Assembly (NCBI RefSeq): GCF_000802185.1
Contig: NZ_KN676113.1
Coordinates: forward strand, 3,761,019 to 3,825,018
Length of the DNA: 64,000 nt
Origin: Belnapia sp. F-4-1
Lineage (GTDB): Bacteria > Pseudomonadota > Alphaproteobacteria > Acetobacterales > Acetobacteraceae
Reading direction: 5' to 3'
This document shows, piece after piece, positions 29,654-38,788 of this stretch. Each line of letters starts with the position of its first letter. Position 1 is the first letter of the stretch. The notes under the pieces are model-generated. The model worked only from the letters and a program-made list of their open reading frames with translations. It was not told where the DNA came from and did not search any database. Position numbers and translations under genes: made by a program.

Positions 29654-30519
29654 TTGGTTCGGGCGCGGGCGAGCATGCGCCGCGCCCGCTCCACCACCGG
29701 CTCGTCGATCATGGCGCCCTCGAAGGTCGCGGCGCCGATGCCGCGGGCGAGGCTCGCCTCGAAGGCCTCCACCATGCGGCGGGCGCGGTCGATCGCCTCG
29801 GCGCTGTCGCCGTATTCCTCGTTGATGACGGCGACCTGCGAGGGGTGGACACAGCTGGCGCAGGCGAAGCCGAGCTTGCGCGAGCGGCGTAGCATCGCCC
29901 GGTAGCCCTCCGGGTCGGAAAGGCCGGCGACGGTGCCGATGAAGCCGAGCGGCAGGATGCCGGCGGCGCGGGCGGCCAGCAGGGCCATCATCTTCGGCAG
30001 GTAGAGCGCGTCGGGCGAGGGCTCGGCGCCGAGGTCTGTGGCGAGGTCCTCGCCGCCGGCGCCGAGGGCGACGAGGCGCGGGTCGGCACGGGCGATGGCT
30101 TCGAGCGAGGAAAGGGCGTCGGCGCTCTCGACGAGGCCGATGCAGATGGTGCGGCCGACAGGAACGCCATGGGCCGCTTCGCTTTCGGCGATGAGCTCGG
30201 AGAGCAGCCGCACATGGTCGGGGCCCATCAGCTTGGTCAGCACCAGCGCATCGGCGCCGGCGGCGATGGCGGCGTCGATGTCGAGGGTCGCCATGCGGAG
30301 CGGGCGGTTGATCCGGACGCAGGCGGCGGCGCCATTCCGCGTCACCTGCGGGATGGCGGCGGCCAGGGCGGCACGGGCGGCGGGTTTCTCGGCGGGGGCG
30401 ACGGCATCCTCAAGGTCGAGGATGATGGCGTCGGCGCCGCGGGTGTGCGCCTTCGCCACGAAGCTTTCCCGCGTGGCGGGGACGTAGAGCAGGGACCGCC
30501 AGACGGGGAGGGTACGCAT
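29650..30519 (-). CDS. HpcH/HpaI aldolase / citrate-lyase-beta-like CoA ester lyase
   Basis: 289-aa TIM-barrel lyase that cleaves CoA thioesters such as malyl- or citramalyl-CoA. Motifs: RSLLYVPATRESFVAKA, GADAIILDLEDAVAPAEK, the Mg-binding GLVESADALSS and LGAGGEDLATDLGAEPSPD. Start ATG 30519 gives the family N-terminus; the longer upstream frame is in the opposite gene. Divergent from a GntR regulator 53 bases away, which is likely its controller. True substrate undetermined. Confidence 0.9.
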   Translation of the reverse strand: MRTLPVWRSLLYVPATRESFVAKAHTRGADAIILDLEDAVAPAEKPAARAALAAAIPQVTRNGAAACVRINRPLRMATLDIDAAIAAGADALVLTKLMGPDHVRLLSELIAESEAAHGVPVGRTICIGLVESADALSSLEAIARADPRLVALGAGGEDLATDLGAEPSPDALYLPKMMALLAARAAGILPLGFIGTVAGLSDPEGYRAMLRRSRKLGFACASCVHPSQVAVINEEYGDSAEAIDRARRMVEAFEASLARGIGAATFEGAMIDEPVVERARRMLARARTN

Positions 30520-30572
30520 GAGGGCGATGCTCCGCCCCTCGCGCCGGCCGGTCAATGCCGGTATGGAGGGCC

Positions 30573-31217
30573 ATGCCGCGTGCTGCCGGAAGCCTTGCCG
30601 ACCAAGCCTATGACCGATTCCGCGAGGGGCTGCGCAGCGGCAGCCTTCGCCCAGGGCAGCGCGTGCTGGAGGTGGAGCTGGCGGAGCGGCTGGGGATGAG
30701 CCGGACGCCGGTGCGGGAGGCGATCCGCCGCTTGCAGGCCGAGGGGCTGATCGCGCATGGACCGGGCGGCGGGCTCTGCGTCGCGCACTACGACCACCGC
30801 GAGGTCGCCGAGCTCTACGGCATGCGCGAGGCGCTGGAAGGCACCGCGGCGCGGCTGGCCGCACGGCAGGCGGGGCGGCCCGACATCCTGTTGCTGGAGG
30901 CGCTGGTGGCGGCGGAGGCCGCGTTGCCGGCGGACGCCGTCGCCGAGCACAACCGGCGCTTCCACCGGGCGCTGCACCAGGCGGCGCATAACCGCTACCT
31001 GCTGCGGGCGCTGGCGCCGATCGGCGATGCGCTGCTGCTGCTGGGGCCGACGACGCTCGCGCATCCGGGGCGGGCGGCGGCGGCGCGGGTGGAGCATGCA
31101 CGGATCGTGGCGGCTGTCGCGGTGGGGGATGCCGATGAGGCCGAAGCGGCGGCGCGGGCGCATATCGCGGCGGCGCATGCGGCGAGGCTGGCGATGGCGG
31201 CGGAGGAGCCAGCCTGA
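30573..31217 (+). CDS. GntR-family regulator (FadR/FCD type)
   Basis: About 214-aa transcription factor: N-terminal winged helix (AERLGMSRTPVREAIRRLQA) and an all-helical FCD effector domain with the metal-binding His residues (HNRRFHRALHQAAHNRYLL). Two in-frame ATGs exist, 30555 and 30573. GGAGGG at 30565-30570 sits very close to the second; the first has no ribosome site. Probably senses a metabolite of the divergent CoA-ester-lyase pathway. Confidence 0.87.
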   Translation: MPRAAGSLADQAYDRFREGLRSGSLRPGQRVLEVELAERLGMSRTPVREAIRRLQAEGLIAHGPGGGLCVAHYDHREVAELYGMREALEGTAARLAARQAGRPDILLLEALVAAEAALPADAVAEHNRRFHRALHQAAHNRYLLRALAPIGDALLLLGPTTLAHPGRAAAARVEHARIVAAVAVGDADEAEAAARAHIAAAHAARLAMAAEEPA

Positions 31218-31258
31218 CGAGAGCGGCTCTGCCCCTCTCCTGCTCCCCCCCCGCCGGA

Positions 31259-31296
31259 GCCCCCATCGACGATGCCTTGGCATCGTCGATGGGGGC
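31259..31296. terminator. Long perfect palindrome, probable bidirectional terminator
   Basis: An 18-bp perfect stem with only 2 nt at the centre, beginning GCCCCCATCGACGATGCC. It lies in the 112-base gap between the convergent GntR and PP2C genes. AAGGCC-AAAA-GGCCT follows at about 31301. The length and perfection are unusual for a terminator, and it may be a dispersed repeat. Confidence 0.7.
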
Positions 31297-31329
31297 CCCT
31301 AAGGCCAAAAGGCCTCTGGAAACCAGGAG

Positions 31330-32052
31330 TCAGGAGGCGCGCAACAAGACCGCGCTGACGTTGTCGCGGGCGCCGCGGGCGACGGCGGTGTCGATAATGG
31401 TGGCGGCCGTTGCGCCTAGTGAGAGCATCATGGCCAGCTCGTCCTCGGGGAGTGCCTTGAACAAGCCGTCGCTGCACAGCAGCAGCAGGTCACCGGGGAC
31501 GATGGGACCGCTCACCTTGTCGAGCACCAGCTCGCCGCTCGCGCCGACGGCGCGGAGGATGACATTGGCCTGTGGGTGGCCCTCGGCCTCGGCCTCTGTC
31601 AGCGTGCCCTGGTCTACCATCTCCTGCACCAGGGAATGGTCGCGGGTGACGCGTTGCAGGAGGCCGTCGCGCATCAGGTAGGCGCGGCTGTCGCCAGCCC
31701 AGAGGCAGGCGAAATGGCCGTGGCGGGCGATCAGCAGCACGACCGTGGTGGCGATGATGCGGGTCTCGCCGAGGGCTGCGGCCTGGGCCTGCAATTCGGC
31801 ATGGACGCCGGCGAGGCGGAGGCGGGCCTGGGCGAGCATCTCGGCGGCGGAGAGGCCGGGGGGGATGGCATCGAGCGCCGCGGCGACGGCCTGGCTGGCC
31901 ACATCGCCGGCGCCATGGCCGCCGGCGCCGTCCGCCACGGCCCAGAGGCCGAGATCGGGGCGGTGGACCAGACTGTCCTCGTTCCGTTTGCGCACGGCAC
32001 CCGGGTGGGTCGCGGAGTCGGAAACGAGTCCGGGCTCGATCAAGGGGCTCAT
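31330..32052 (-). CDS. PP2C-type Ser/Thr phosphatase of the T6SS cluster
   Basis: 240-aa metal-dependent phosphatase that, in other type VI systems (PppA/Stp), reverses threonine phosphorylation of the FHA protein. PP2C motifs are complete: SATHPGAVRKRNEDS, AVADGAGGHGAGDVAS, WAGDSRAYLMRDG, LLLLCSDGLFKA and ARDNVSAVLL. The start overlaps the tagF stop (ATGA), and it is the last gene of the nine-gene operon. The partner kinase (PpkA) is not in the window, although the FHA substrate is. Confidence 0.9.
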   Translation of the reverse strand: MSPLIEPGLVSDSATHPGAVRKRNEDSLVHRPDLGLWAVADGAGGHGAGDVASQAVAAALDAIPPGLSAAEMLAQARLRLAGVHAELQAQAAALGETRIIATTVVLLIARHGHFACLWAGDSRAYLMRDGLLQRVTRDHSLVQEMVDQGTLTEAEAEGHPQANVILRAVGASGELVLDKVSGPIVPGDLLLLCSDGLFKALPEDELAMMLSLGATAATIIDTAVARGARDNVSAVLLRAS

Positions 32053-32570
32053 GGCCGGGCATCCAGCAGCAGGACAAATTCCGCAGGCTCCGGCAGGGCG
32101 GGGAGCGGCCAGACCAGGCCGGGCTCTCCGGCCGTCCACCAGCCGGGCTCGGGCGCCTCGGCGGGGTCGGCCTCGCCCGGTGCGGGGAGGAGGGCGGCGA
32201 GCGCATCGGCGGTCAGCGGCTCGGCCCGGGCGTGGCGGAGCAGTCCCTCCAGCGCGGCGAACCAAGGAGCGGGCCAGAGCGGGGCGCCAGGTGCGGTGGC
32301 GGCGAGGGTGAGAGGGAAGCGGCGACCGACGCTGTCCATCGAGGCGGCCATGACGCCAGCAACCGCCTCCGGCCCGCAAGCGCCGGCGGGGAGGGCGAAG
32401 CGCCAGGCGGGGGCGCTTGCCCAGGCAGCATCGAAGCCATCGCCGAGGCTGTGGCGCGCGGCGGTCATGCCGGCTTGCAGCCAGGCATCCCAGGGCTCGC
32501 AGAAACTGGGCGGCAGCGCGCGGCGCACGAAATCCCCATGCGCGGGCAGCTTGCCATGGAGGCCCGTCAC
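32049..32570 (-). CDS. tagF: T6SS-associated protein TagF (ImpM family)
   Basis: 173-aa cytosolic factor that, where studied, represses T6SS assembly post-translationally. N-terminal hallmark GLHGKLPAHGDFVRRALPPS, then PWDAWLQAGMTAAR and SVGRRFPLTLAA. GTG 32570 was chosen because it overlaps the tssM stop by four bases (GTGA) and starts right at the family N-terminus; ATG 32588 is an alternative inside tssM. Sits between tssM and the phosphatase, in keeping with a regulatory module. Confidence 0.88.
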   Translation of the reverse strand: MTGLHGKLPAHGDFVRRALPPSFCEPWDAWLQAGMTAARHSLGDGFDAAWASAPAWRFALPAGACGPEAVAGVMAASMDSVGRRFPLTLAATAPGAPLWPAPWFAALEGLLRHARAEPLTADALAALLPAPGEADPAEAPEPGWWTAGEPGLVWPLPALPEPAEFVLLLDARP

Positions 32571-35500
32571 GGCGCGAGTTGCGGGCATCGGAATTCTTGC
32601 AGTTCGCGCAGGCCGAAGGGGTGGATCGTGCTGCCGGTCCGTAGCTCGAACACCGCCGAACGATCGCCCTGCGTCACCGTCGCCCGCAGCCGGTCGGCCT
32701 GGCCGGTGGCCTGCAGGGTGGATTGCCGGCCGGCGACGAGCCTGAAGCCGGACCAGCCGCTGTCGAAGGCGAGCGGCCCGGCGGAGGAGGCTGGCTCGAA
32801 ATTGAGCGTCAGGTTGCCGCGGCTCGGCCAGCCGAGGGGGATGGGCCGGCCGGGGCCGCCGCGCGGAATCTCGTAGCGGGTGCCGTCCACTTCGAGGATC
32901 GCGCCCTGGGCGTTCGGGTCGAGGCCCTGAGGGACCAGCTCGAAGCGGAGGCCGCCCATCATCGCGCCGCCGGGGAAGAAGGCGTCGCGGATGGCCTGGG
33001 CGCGCTCGAATTGCAGCACATCGGCCTGGGTGACCGGTGGGGCGAGGCCGGCCGTCGCCACCAGCCGCCAGGGGCGCTGGGTGGTGTCCACATAGGGGCG
33101 GACCCATTGGGCGAAGAACTGGTCGAGCACGCCGCCCGGGCCGAAGAGGCGGGCGAAGTCGTCGACGGGCATGTCCCGTGCCGAGTCGCGGCGGAAGGGG
33201 AAGGGAATGTTGCGCGGGTCGGCGAGCGCTCGGCAGACCGGGCCGAGCGCCTGGCCGCCGGCCGCGGCGATGGCGGCCTTGGCGCCGCCGCTGCGCTGGG
33301 TGGCGGTGGACTGGCCGAGGGCGGTGAGCCAGCGGGCCAGCGGCTGGGGTTGGCGGGCGGCCTCGGCGAGCAGGCGCTGGCCGGGGTCGAGCCCGGCGGT
33401 CGGCGCCGGCACCACCGTCCCCGGCGGGGAGGAGGCGAGGCGGGCGACCTGGACGTAGAGCTCGTTGACGATGGCCAGCACGCCGTCGAGCGGCTGGCCG
33501 GCGGCGGTGCGGAGGGCCTGGAAGCGGGTCTCCACCACTTGGGCGACGGGCTCGGCGCCGGTGGGGGCGGCGGCCTGGCCTTGCGCCGCCTGGACGCGCT
33601 GCGCCTCGGCGCCGCGGCCGGGGGCGGTCCAGCCATCGGGCGGGGTGCCGGGGGAGAGCTGGCGCGCGGCGGCGCGGAGCAGGTCGCGGATGGGCGAGGT
33701 CGGGGCGCCAAGGACGTTCAGCCCCTCGGCGGCGTCGGTCAGGTTGCGGAAGGGGGGAAGGACGAGGTCGTCCAGCATCGCCTGCCAGGCGCGGGCGTAG
33801 TCCTCGGCATAGAGGGCGAGGACGGCGGCTTCGAGCCGGGCCGGGTCTTCCGCGCCGCTGGCCTGGGCCTCGGGGCCGAGGACCCAAGCTTCACCGGCCG
33901 CACCGCGCACGGCGTCGCCGATGGCGGGCATCAGCGTCTTGTACAGCCCGTCCACGGTGTAGAGGCCGGGGACGCCCTCGGTCAGCGGGCGGCCGGAGGC
34001 GCGGGTGAAGAAGCGCTGGCCGGCGGGGCCGATCGCCTCGGCTGGTGTCCAGGGGCGGAGCTGCTGGCCGAGCGGGCGGAGGCGGGAATAGACGCGCTCG
34101 GCCATCGGCAGGCGGGAAAAGACGCGGCGGGCGCCGTCGACCAGGGCGCCGTCGAGCGGGTAGGCGGAGAAATCCATCGCCAGCAGCGCGTCGAGATGGC
34201 CGAGGAGCGCGTCGCGCTGCGGCGCGCCGGTGGCGCCGGGGAATGCGCGGAGCCAATCGGCCAGCAGCCATTCGCGGACCAGCGGCTTGTCGAGCGGGCC
34301 CTGGCGGCCGAGCATCAGGTAGACGCGGGTCGCCTCGTAGAGGAAGTCGGGACGCTGGAGGTTGGCGCGGATCTGCGCCTCCAGCCCGGCCAGCAGGCGG
34401 GGCAGCATCACCCGGTCCAGCGTGCGGCGGTAGGCGGCTTCGGCGCCCGTCGCCAGTTCGGCTTCCTGCGAGAGGCCGAGGCCGCCGCCTGGGGTGCGGG
34501 CGGCGTCGGGGAGCGGCTTCGCCGAGTCCAGATAGGGGAGGATGGCGGCGAGGTTGGCGTCGAGCACCGGGTCGAAGCGGACGGTGCGGCCGGCGCCTTC
34601 GGCCTTGGCAAGCGCCTCCTCGAGGGCGGCGGCGCGGCGCTGCTCTGCGGTGTAGGCGCTGTAGGACCAGGCGAGGCCGCCGAGGGTGACCACGGCCGCG
34701 AGCGACCAAGCGGCGATGGCGGTCATGCGGCGGCGGCGCTCCGCCCCGCGGTCGCGGGCGGCGAGGCGGGCCTCGTTGAAGACCACCTCGCGCAGCAGGC
34801 GGCCGAGGAAGAAGCTGCGGCCGCGCTGGCCGAGCACGCTGGTGGGGCGGCGCGGGTCGAGGCCGAAGGCGCGGCTGAGCGCGCCGGTCAGCCGGTCGAT
34901 CGGCGTGCCTTCCTGGGTGCCGGAGGCGAAGTAGACGCCGCGCAGCATCGGCGCCGGGTCGAGCCTTGTGCCGCCGAAGGCCGCCTGGACGAAGCCGCCG
35001 ACCGGCTCGGCCAATGAGGCGACCTGGCCGGGGAAGGCCATGATGGCGGCGCGCTGGGAGGGGCCGCGCTCGGCCTGGAGGCGTTCCAGCAGGCGGGCCT
35101 GGAGGCGGGTCATCAGCGCGCCGAATTCGGCGGCGAATTTGCCGGAGGTGCCTTCGGGGCCGGAGTCGAGCGGGAAGGTCATGCCCCAGACCTGGGCGCG
35201 CGTCTCCTTGTCGAGGTCGTCGAAGAACTCGGTGAAGCCGGAGAGCAGGTCGGCCTTGCTGACCAGCAGGTAGACGGGCAGGCGCTGGCCGAGCTTTTCC
35301 TCCAGCTCCTTGATGCGCTTGCGGACGGCGCGGGCGTGGTCCTGGCGCCCTTGGGCGTCGAGCTTGCTCAGCATGTCGACGCCGAAGCACACCAGCACGC
35401 CGTTCAACGGCTGGCGCGGGCGGTTGCGGCGGAGCATGGCGAGGAATCGGTCCCACCCCGCCTTGTCGGCGGCGGCGTCGCTGTCCTGCGTGGTGTAGCG

Positions 35501-36034
35501 GCCGGCGGTATCGATGAGGACGGCGCGGTCGGTCAGCCACCAGTCGCAGTTGCGGGTGCCGCCGACGCCGGCGACGCGGCCCTCGGCGAGCGGGAATTCG
35601 AGGCCGGATTGGGCGATGGCGGTGGTCTTGCCGCTGCCGGGCGGGCCGATGAAGACATACCAGGGCAGGTCGTAGAGATAGCCGCCCTTGCCGCCGGTGG
35701 CCTGCTTCAGCGCAGCCAGCGCCGCGGTCAGCTTCTCGCGGAGCGCGGCCTCCTCCTCGGCGCTGGCCTGGGCCGAAGGGTCGGGGGCGGCGGCTTCAGC
35801 GACGAGCGTCGTGTCGCGCTTGGCCCGGCGCAGGCCGATTAGCGTGACGGTGACGAGGAAGACAACGACGGGGAGGGCGGTGAGGGCGAGGCGCGGCAGG
35901 AGGGCTTCGAAGGGGAAGAATTCGCCGGCGCCGATCAGGGGGCCGTAGACCCAGAAGAGCGCGGCCATGGCGAGCGCTGCGACGAGGCCGGCGAGCGCCG
36001 GGACGGAGCCGAGGACGGAAAGGAGCGCTTCCAT
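32567..36034 (-). CDS. tssM: T6SS membrane-complex subunit TssM (IcmF)
   Basis: 1155-aa inner-membrane protein spanning to the periplasm, the scaffold of the trans-envelope complex. Two N-terminal helices (about 14-34 and 50-68), a cytoplasmic domain with an intact Walker A (FIGPPGSGKTTAIAQ, about 128-142) and DTAGRYTTQDSD, then a third helix (AIAAWSLAAVVTLGGLAWSY) and a large periplasmic region. A C-terminal beta domain ends in the DUF1215-like GWPSRGNLTLNF region. The start overlaps the tssL stop by one base. Its usual outer-membrane partner TssJ is not found in the window. Confidence 0.95.
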   Translation of the reverse strand: MEALLSVLGSVPALAGLVAALAMAALFWVYGPLIGAGEFFPFEALLPRLALTALPVVVFLVTVTLIGLRRAKRDTTLVAEAAAPDPSAQASAEEEAALREKLTAALAALKQATGGKGGYLYDLPWYVFIGPPGSGKTTAIAQSGLEFPLAEGRVAGVGGTRNCDWWLTDRAVLIDTAGRYTTQDSDAAADKAGWDRFLAMLRRNRPRQPLNGVLVCFGVDMLSKLDAQGRQDHARAVRKRIKELEEKLGQRLPVYLLVSKADLLSGFTEFFDDLDKETRAQVWGMTFPLDSGPEGTSGKFAAEFGALMTRLQARLLERLQAERGPSQRAAIMAFPGQVASLAEPVGGFVQAAFGGTRLDPAPMLRGVYFASGTQEGTPIDRLTGALSRAFGLDPRRPTSVLGQRGRSFFLGRLLREVVFNEARLAARDRGAERRRRMTAIAAWSLAAVVTLGGLAWSYSAYTAEQRRAAALEEALAKAEGAGRTVRFDPVLDANLAAILPYLDSAKPLPDAARTPGGGLGLSQEAELATGAEAAYRRTLDRVMLPRLLAGLEAQIRANLQRPDFLYEATRVYLMLGRQGPLDKPLVREWLLADWLRAFPGATGAPQRDALLGHLDALLAMDFSAYPLDGALVDGARRVFSRLPMAERVYSRLRPLGQQLRPWTPAEAIGPAGQRFFTRASGRPLTEGVPGLYTVDGLYKTLMPAIGDAVRGAAGEAWVLGPEAQASGAEDPARLEAAVLALYAEDYARAWQAMLDDLVLPPFRNLTDAAEGLNVLGAPTSPIRDLLRAAARQLSPGTPPDGWTAPGRGAEAQRVQAAQGQAAAPTGAEPVAQVVETRFQALRTAAGQPLDGVLAIVNELYVQVARLASSPPGTVVPAPTAGLDPGQRLLAEAARQPQPLARWLTALGQSTATQRSGGAKAAIAAAGGQALGPVCRALADPRNIPFPFRRDSARDMPVDDFARLFGPGGVLDQFFAQWVRPYVDTTQRPWRLVATAGLAPPVTQADVLQFERAQAIRDAFFPGGAMMGGLRFELVPQGLDPNAQGAILEVDGTRYEIPRGGPGRPIPLGWPSRGNLTLNFEPASSAGPLAFDSGWSGFRLVAGRQSTLQATGQADRLRATVTQGDRSAVFELRTGSTIHPFGLRELQEFRCPQLAP

Positions 36035-37428
36035 CAGCGGGCGCCCCCGTAACTCACCACCACTTCGATGCGGCGGTTCTCCTCGCGGCCTTCGGCGGTG
36101 GCGTTGGCGGCGACGGGTTCGCTCTCGCCGCGGCCCTCGGAGCTGAAACGGGCGCGGTCGCCGCCGGTGGCCGTGGCGATGACATTGAGCGCCGCCTGCG
36201 CCCGCGCCGCGGAGAGGTGGTAGTTGGAGGGGAAGCGCGCGGTGCGGATCGGCTGGTTGTCGCTGTGGCCGAGGATCTGCACGGAGCCCGCCTCCTCGCG
36301 CAGCGCTTCGCCGATGCGGTTCATCAGCGGCAGGAAGCGCGGGTCGAGCGCGGCGCTGCCGGAGGCGAACATGCCACGGTTGCGGATGCGGACGATGACG
36401 CGGTTCGGGTCGGCGAGCACGGTGACGAGGCCCTGCTGGATCTCGGGGGCCAGGAATTGGCGGAGGCGCGCGGGCAGGTCGGGCCGCGCGGGGGCAGGGG
36501 CGGGCGGCGGCGGGGCTGGCGGCACCGGCGGGGCGGCGCGCTGGATCGTCGGCAGGGCGCCGGGGGGCAGGCCGGCGAGGCGAGCGAAAAGGTCTTCCGA
36601 CCGGCTTCCGAGGCTGCTGGCAAGGCCGGCATAGGCGATGCCGAGCACGGCGACCGCGAGTACGCCGGCGACCCAGCTCGGCACGCTGCGGCTGGTGCGG
36701 CGGTGCGGGGCGTCGACGCCGCGCCAATGCGGCGACAGCTCCCGCTCATGCGGGCCGCGGAGCTGGACGAGGAGCTGGTAGAGGCCTTCCCGGATGCGGT
36801 CGAGCTCCGAGGCGCCGCGGGGAGAGAGGCGGTAGCGGCCCTGAAGGCCGAGGGCGAGGCACAGGTAGGAGACCTCGAGCGCCTGGCGGTAGCGGCCGGG
36901 GTCCTTCTGCATCCCCGCCAGCATGTCGAAGAAGCGGTCGCCGGCCTTCACTTCCTGATGGAAGGTGGAGACGAGGGAATGGGCGCCCCAGCCGCTCTGC
37001 TGGCCCCAGGGCGTCGCCATGGCGACGTCGTCGATGGCGGCGCAGAGGCCGTAATGCGCGGCGCGAATCTCGTCCGGGTTGATCTCGGCGGCGCGGGCTT
37101 CGGCCTCGAAGCTGCGCATGGCGCGGATGGCACGCTGGCGCAGCTCCTCCGGGTTCGGGACATGGACGCTGGCGACCAGGCGCGAGAGCAGGTCGAGCAG
37201 CGGCGCGGCCGCGGCGGAGAGCGGGCCGAGGCCGGTCTTCGGCAGCGTCTCCGCCTCGCCCGCCATGCGGGGTGTCGGGCCGAAATCGGGGGCGGCGGGG
37301 GGTGGTGCGCCGAAGGCGGGCGGAGGTGTCGCGGGGGCGGCGGCGGGCATCGGCGCGGTGGCGCGGGCCGGGCCGCGCACCACCGTGCGGTCGCTGTCGT
37401 CGGGTTCGGAGAAGGGGTTGTCGCTCAT
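36034..37428 (-). CDS. tssL: T6SS membrane-complex subunit TssL with OmpA-like peptidoglycan-binding domain
   Basis: 464-aa DotU/IcmH-type protein. Pro-rich N-terminus; cytoplasmic DotU domain (about 70-240: AHYGLCAAIDDVAMATPWG, YLCLALGLQGRYRL); one membrane helix (VPSWVAGVLAVAVLGIAYAG); then a Pro-rich linker and a C-terminal OmpA/MotB domain with ILGHSDNQPIRTARFPSN and LSAARAQAALNVI. This 'extended' TssL carries its own wall anchor, which could partly offset the lack of TssJ or TagL nearby. The ATG overlaps the tssK stop (ATGA). Confidence 0.94.
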   Translation of the reverse strand: MSDNPFSEPDDSDRTVVRGPARATAPMPAAAPATPPPAFGAPPPAAPDFGPTPRMAGEAETLPKTGLGPLSAAAAPLLDLLSRLVASVHVPNPEELRQRAIRAMRSFEAEARAAEINPDEIRAAHYGLCAAIDDVAMATPWGQQSGWGAHSLVSTFHQEVKAGDRFFDMLAGMQKDPGRYRQALEVSYLCLALGLQGRYRLSPRGASELDRIREGLYQLLVQLRGPHERELSPHWRGVDAPHRRTSRSVPSWVAGVLAVAVLGIAYAGLASSLGSRSEDLFARLAGLPPGALPTIQRAAPPVPPAPPPPAPAPARPDLPARLRQFLAPEIQQGLVTVLADPNRVIVRIRNRGMFASGSAALDPRFLPLMNRIGEALREEAGSVQILGHSDNQPIRTARFPSNYHLSAARAQAALNVIATATGGDRARFSSEGRGESEPVAANATAEGREENRRIEVVVSYGGAR

Positions 37429-38762
37429 GCGAGGATCGCCCAGAGCTCCATGCGCAGGTTGGGGAACTCACCCGCGACGTGGATGGCGAAGCCGCCCGAG
37501 GTCTGCATCTGCTGCCAGTGCGGGCTGCCGCGATCCAGCTCGAAATAGGTGGCCCCCGCATGAAAGGGGATCTGGCGCGGCGCGACGGGGAGCGGGCGGA
37601 CGGCGATGCCGGGCAGCGCCACGTTCACCAGCTCGCGGATGTGCTCGACGGCGCCGATCTTCACCTGGTTGGGGAAGAGGCGGCGGAGGTGCTCGGAGGG
37701 CATGTCGGCCTGCACCGAGAGCACGAAGGAGCCGGCGCGCAGCCAGTTGCGGTCGGTGATCGGGCCGATGCGGACGCCGTGCCGCGCGTCGCGCAGCGGG
37801 ATGGAGACGGCGTTCTGGTCGATATCGGCCGAGAGGGCGCGGCGCAGGTCGGCGATGACGGGCGCGAAGCTGCGTTGCAGATCCTCGTGGCGGTAGCCGG
37901 GGTAGGAGGCGGCGCGGCGGTTCGGGTCGGTGAAGGTGGCGAGCTCCCCGGCGAGCTGGACCAGGCCGCTGTAGAGTGCCTCGGGGTGGATGTTGCCGGC
38001 ATCGGCCCAATGGGCGAGCAGCGGCTGCCAGCGGTTCAAGGCTTGCAGGAGGAGGAACTGGCTGACATCGGCGACGCCGCGCGAGCCGGGCTGCGAAAGG
38101 CGGCCGGCGAGCGCCTCGGCGCGCTGGCCGATCATGCCGACCAGCTCGGCGACGAGGTTGGCGAGCGGGGCGGCGGCCGAGATGCGGAGGCAGGTGGGAA
38201 TGTAGCGGTCGTCCACCACGACGCGGCGGTCGGCCTGGACTTCCACGATGCGGGCGATGCCGATGCCGGTGAAGCCGGCGCGCTCCTCCGTCTCCAGCAT
38301 GAAGCGCAGCCGCGGGCGGCCGACCTGCAAGTCGGCGGGGAGGGTGCTGTCGGAATGGGTGTCGAAAGCCTCGAAGCTGCGCAGTGCGTAGCGGGCGCCG
38401 CCGCTTTCCGGCCCCTCAGCGAGGGCGACCTCGGGGCTGCCGGGCTGGCGGAGCGGGGCGGCGAGGTAGACGACGGCGTTGCGGGTGCCCTCGGGCAGGT
38501 CGAGCGGGAGGGGCTGGTCGGCCTGGCCGGGGATGGCGAAGGGCGTGCCGTCCTCCAGCACGCCGGCGGCATTGGCGAGGGCGAACTTGCCGGCGCCGAG
38601 CAGGTCGCGGTCGAGGGAGAGGTCCGTCACGCCCCAGGGATGCGGGCGCAGCGGCGCGGTGCGCGCCTGGAGCAGGTGCTCAAGGTAGCGGTCCTGCTGC
38701 TGGAAGTGCTGGGCGCGGAGGAACATCCCCTCCTGCCAGACCACCTTGTCGTACCAGCTCAT
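37425..38762 (-). CDS. tssK: T6SS baseplate protein TssK
   Basis: 445-aa trimeric adaptor linking the baseplate to the TssJLM membrane complex. Family N-terminus DKVVWQEGMFLRAQHFQQQD, then LLQARTAPLRPHPWGVTDL; C-terminal TYFELDRGSPHWQQM and GEFPNLRMELWAI. Full length. Its baseplate partners TssE, F and G are not encoded here, so they must come from another locus if the machine is functional. It lies 26 nt after tagH. Confidence 0.94.
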   Translation of the reverse strand: MSWYDKVVWQEGMFLRAQHFQQQDRYLEHLLQARTAPLRPHPWGVTDLSLDRDLLGAGKFALANAAGVLEDGTPFAIPGQADQPLPLDLPEGTRNAVVYLAAPLRQPGSPEVALAEGPESGGARYALRSFEAFDTHSDSTLPADLQVGRPRLRFMLETEERAGFTGIGIARIVEVQADRRVVVDDRYIPTCLRISAAAPLANLVAELVGMIGQRAEALAGRLSQPGSRGVADVSQFLLLQALNRWQPLLAHWADAGNIHPEALYSGLVQLAGELATFTDPNRRAASYPGYRHEDLQRSFAPVIADLRRALSADIDQNAVSIPLRDARHGVRIGPITDRNWLRAGSFVLSVQADMPSEHLRRLFPNQVKIGAVEHIRELVNVALPGIAVRPLPVAPRQIPFHAGATYFELDRGSPHWQQMQTSGGFAIHVAGEFPNLRMELWAILA

Positions 38763-38788
38763 CCCCGAACTCCCCCCGGCGGTGCCGG

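Noticed and set aside
32723-35017. 764-codon plus-strand frame opposite tssM
   Set aside because: Gly/Ala/Glu low-complexity shadow; tssM shows Walker motifs and membrane helices.
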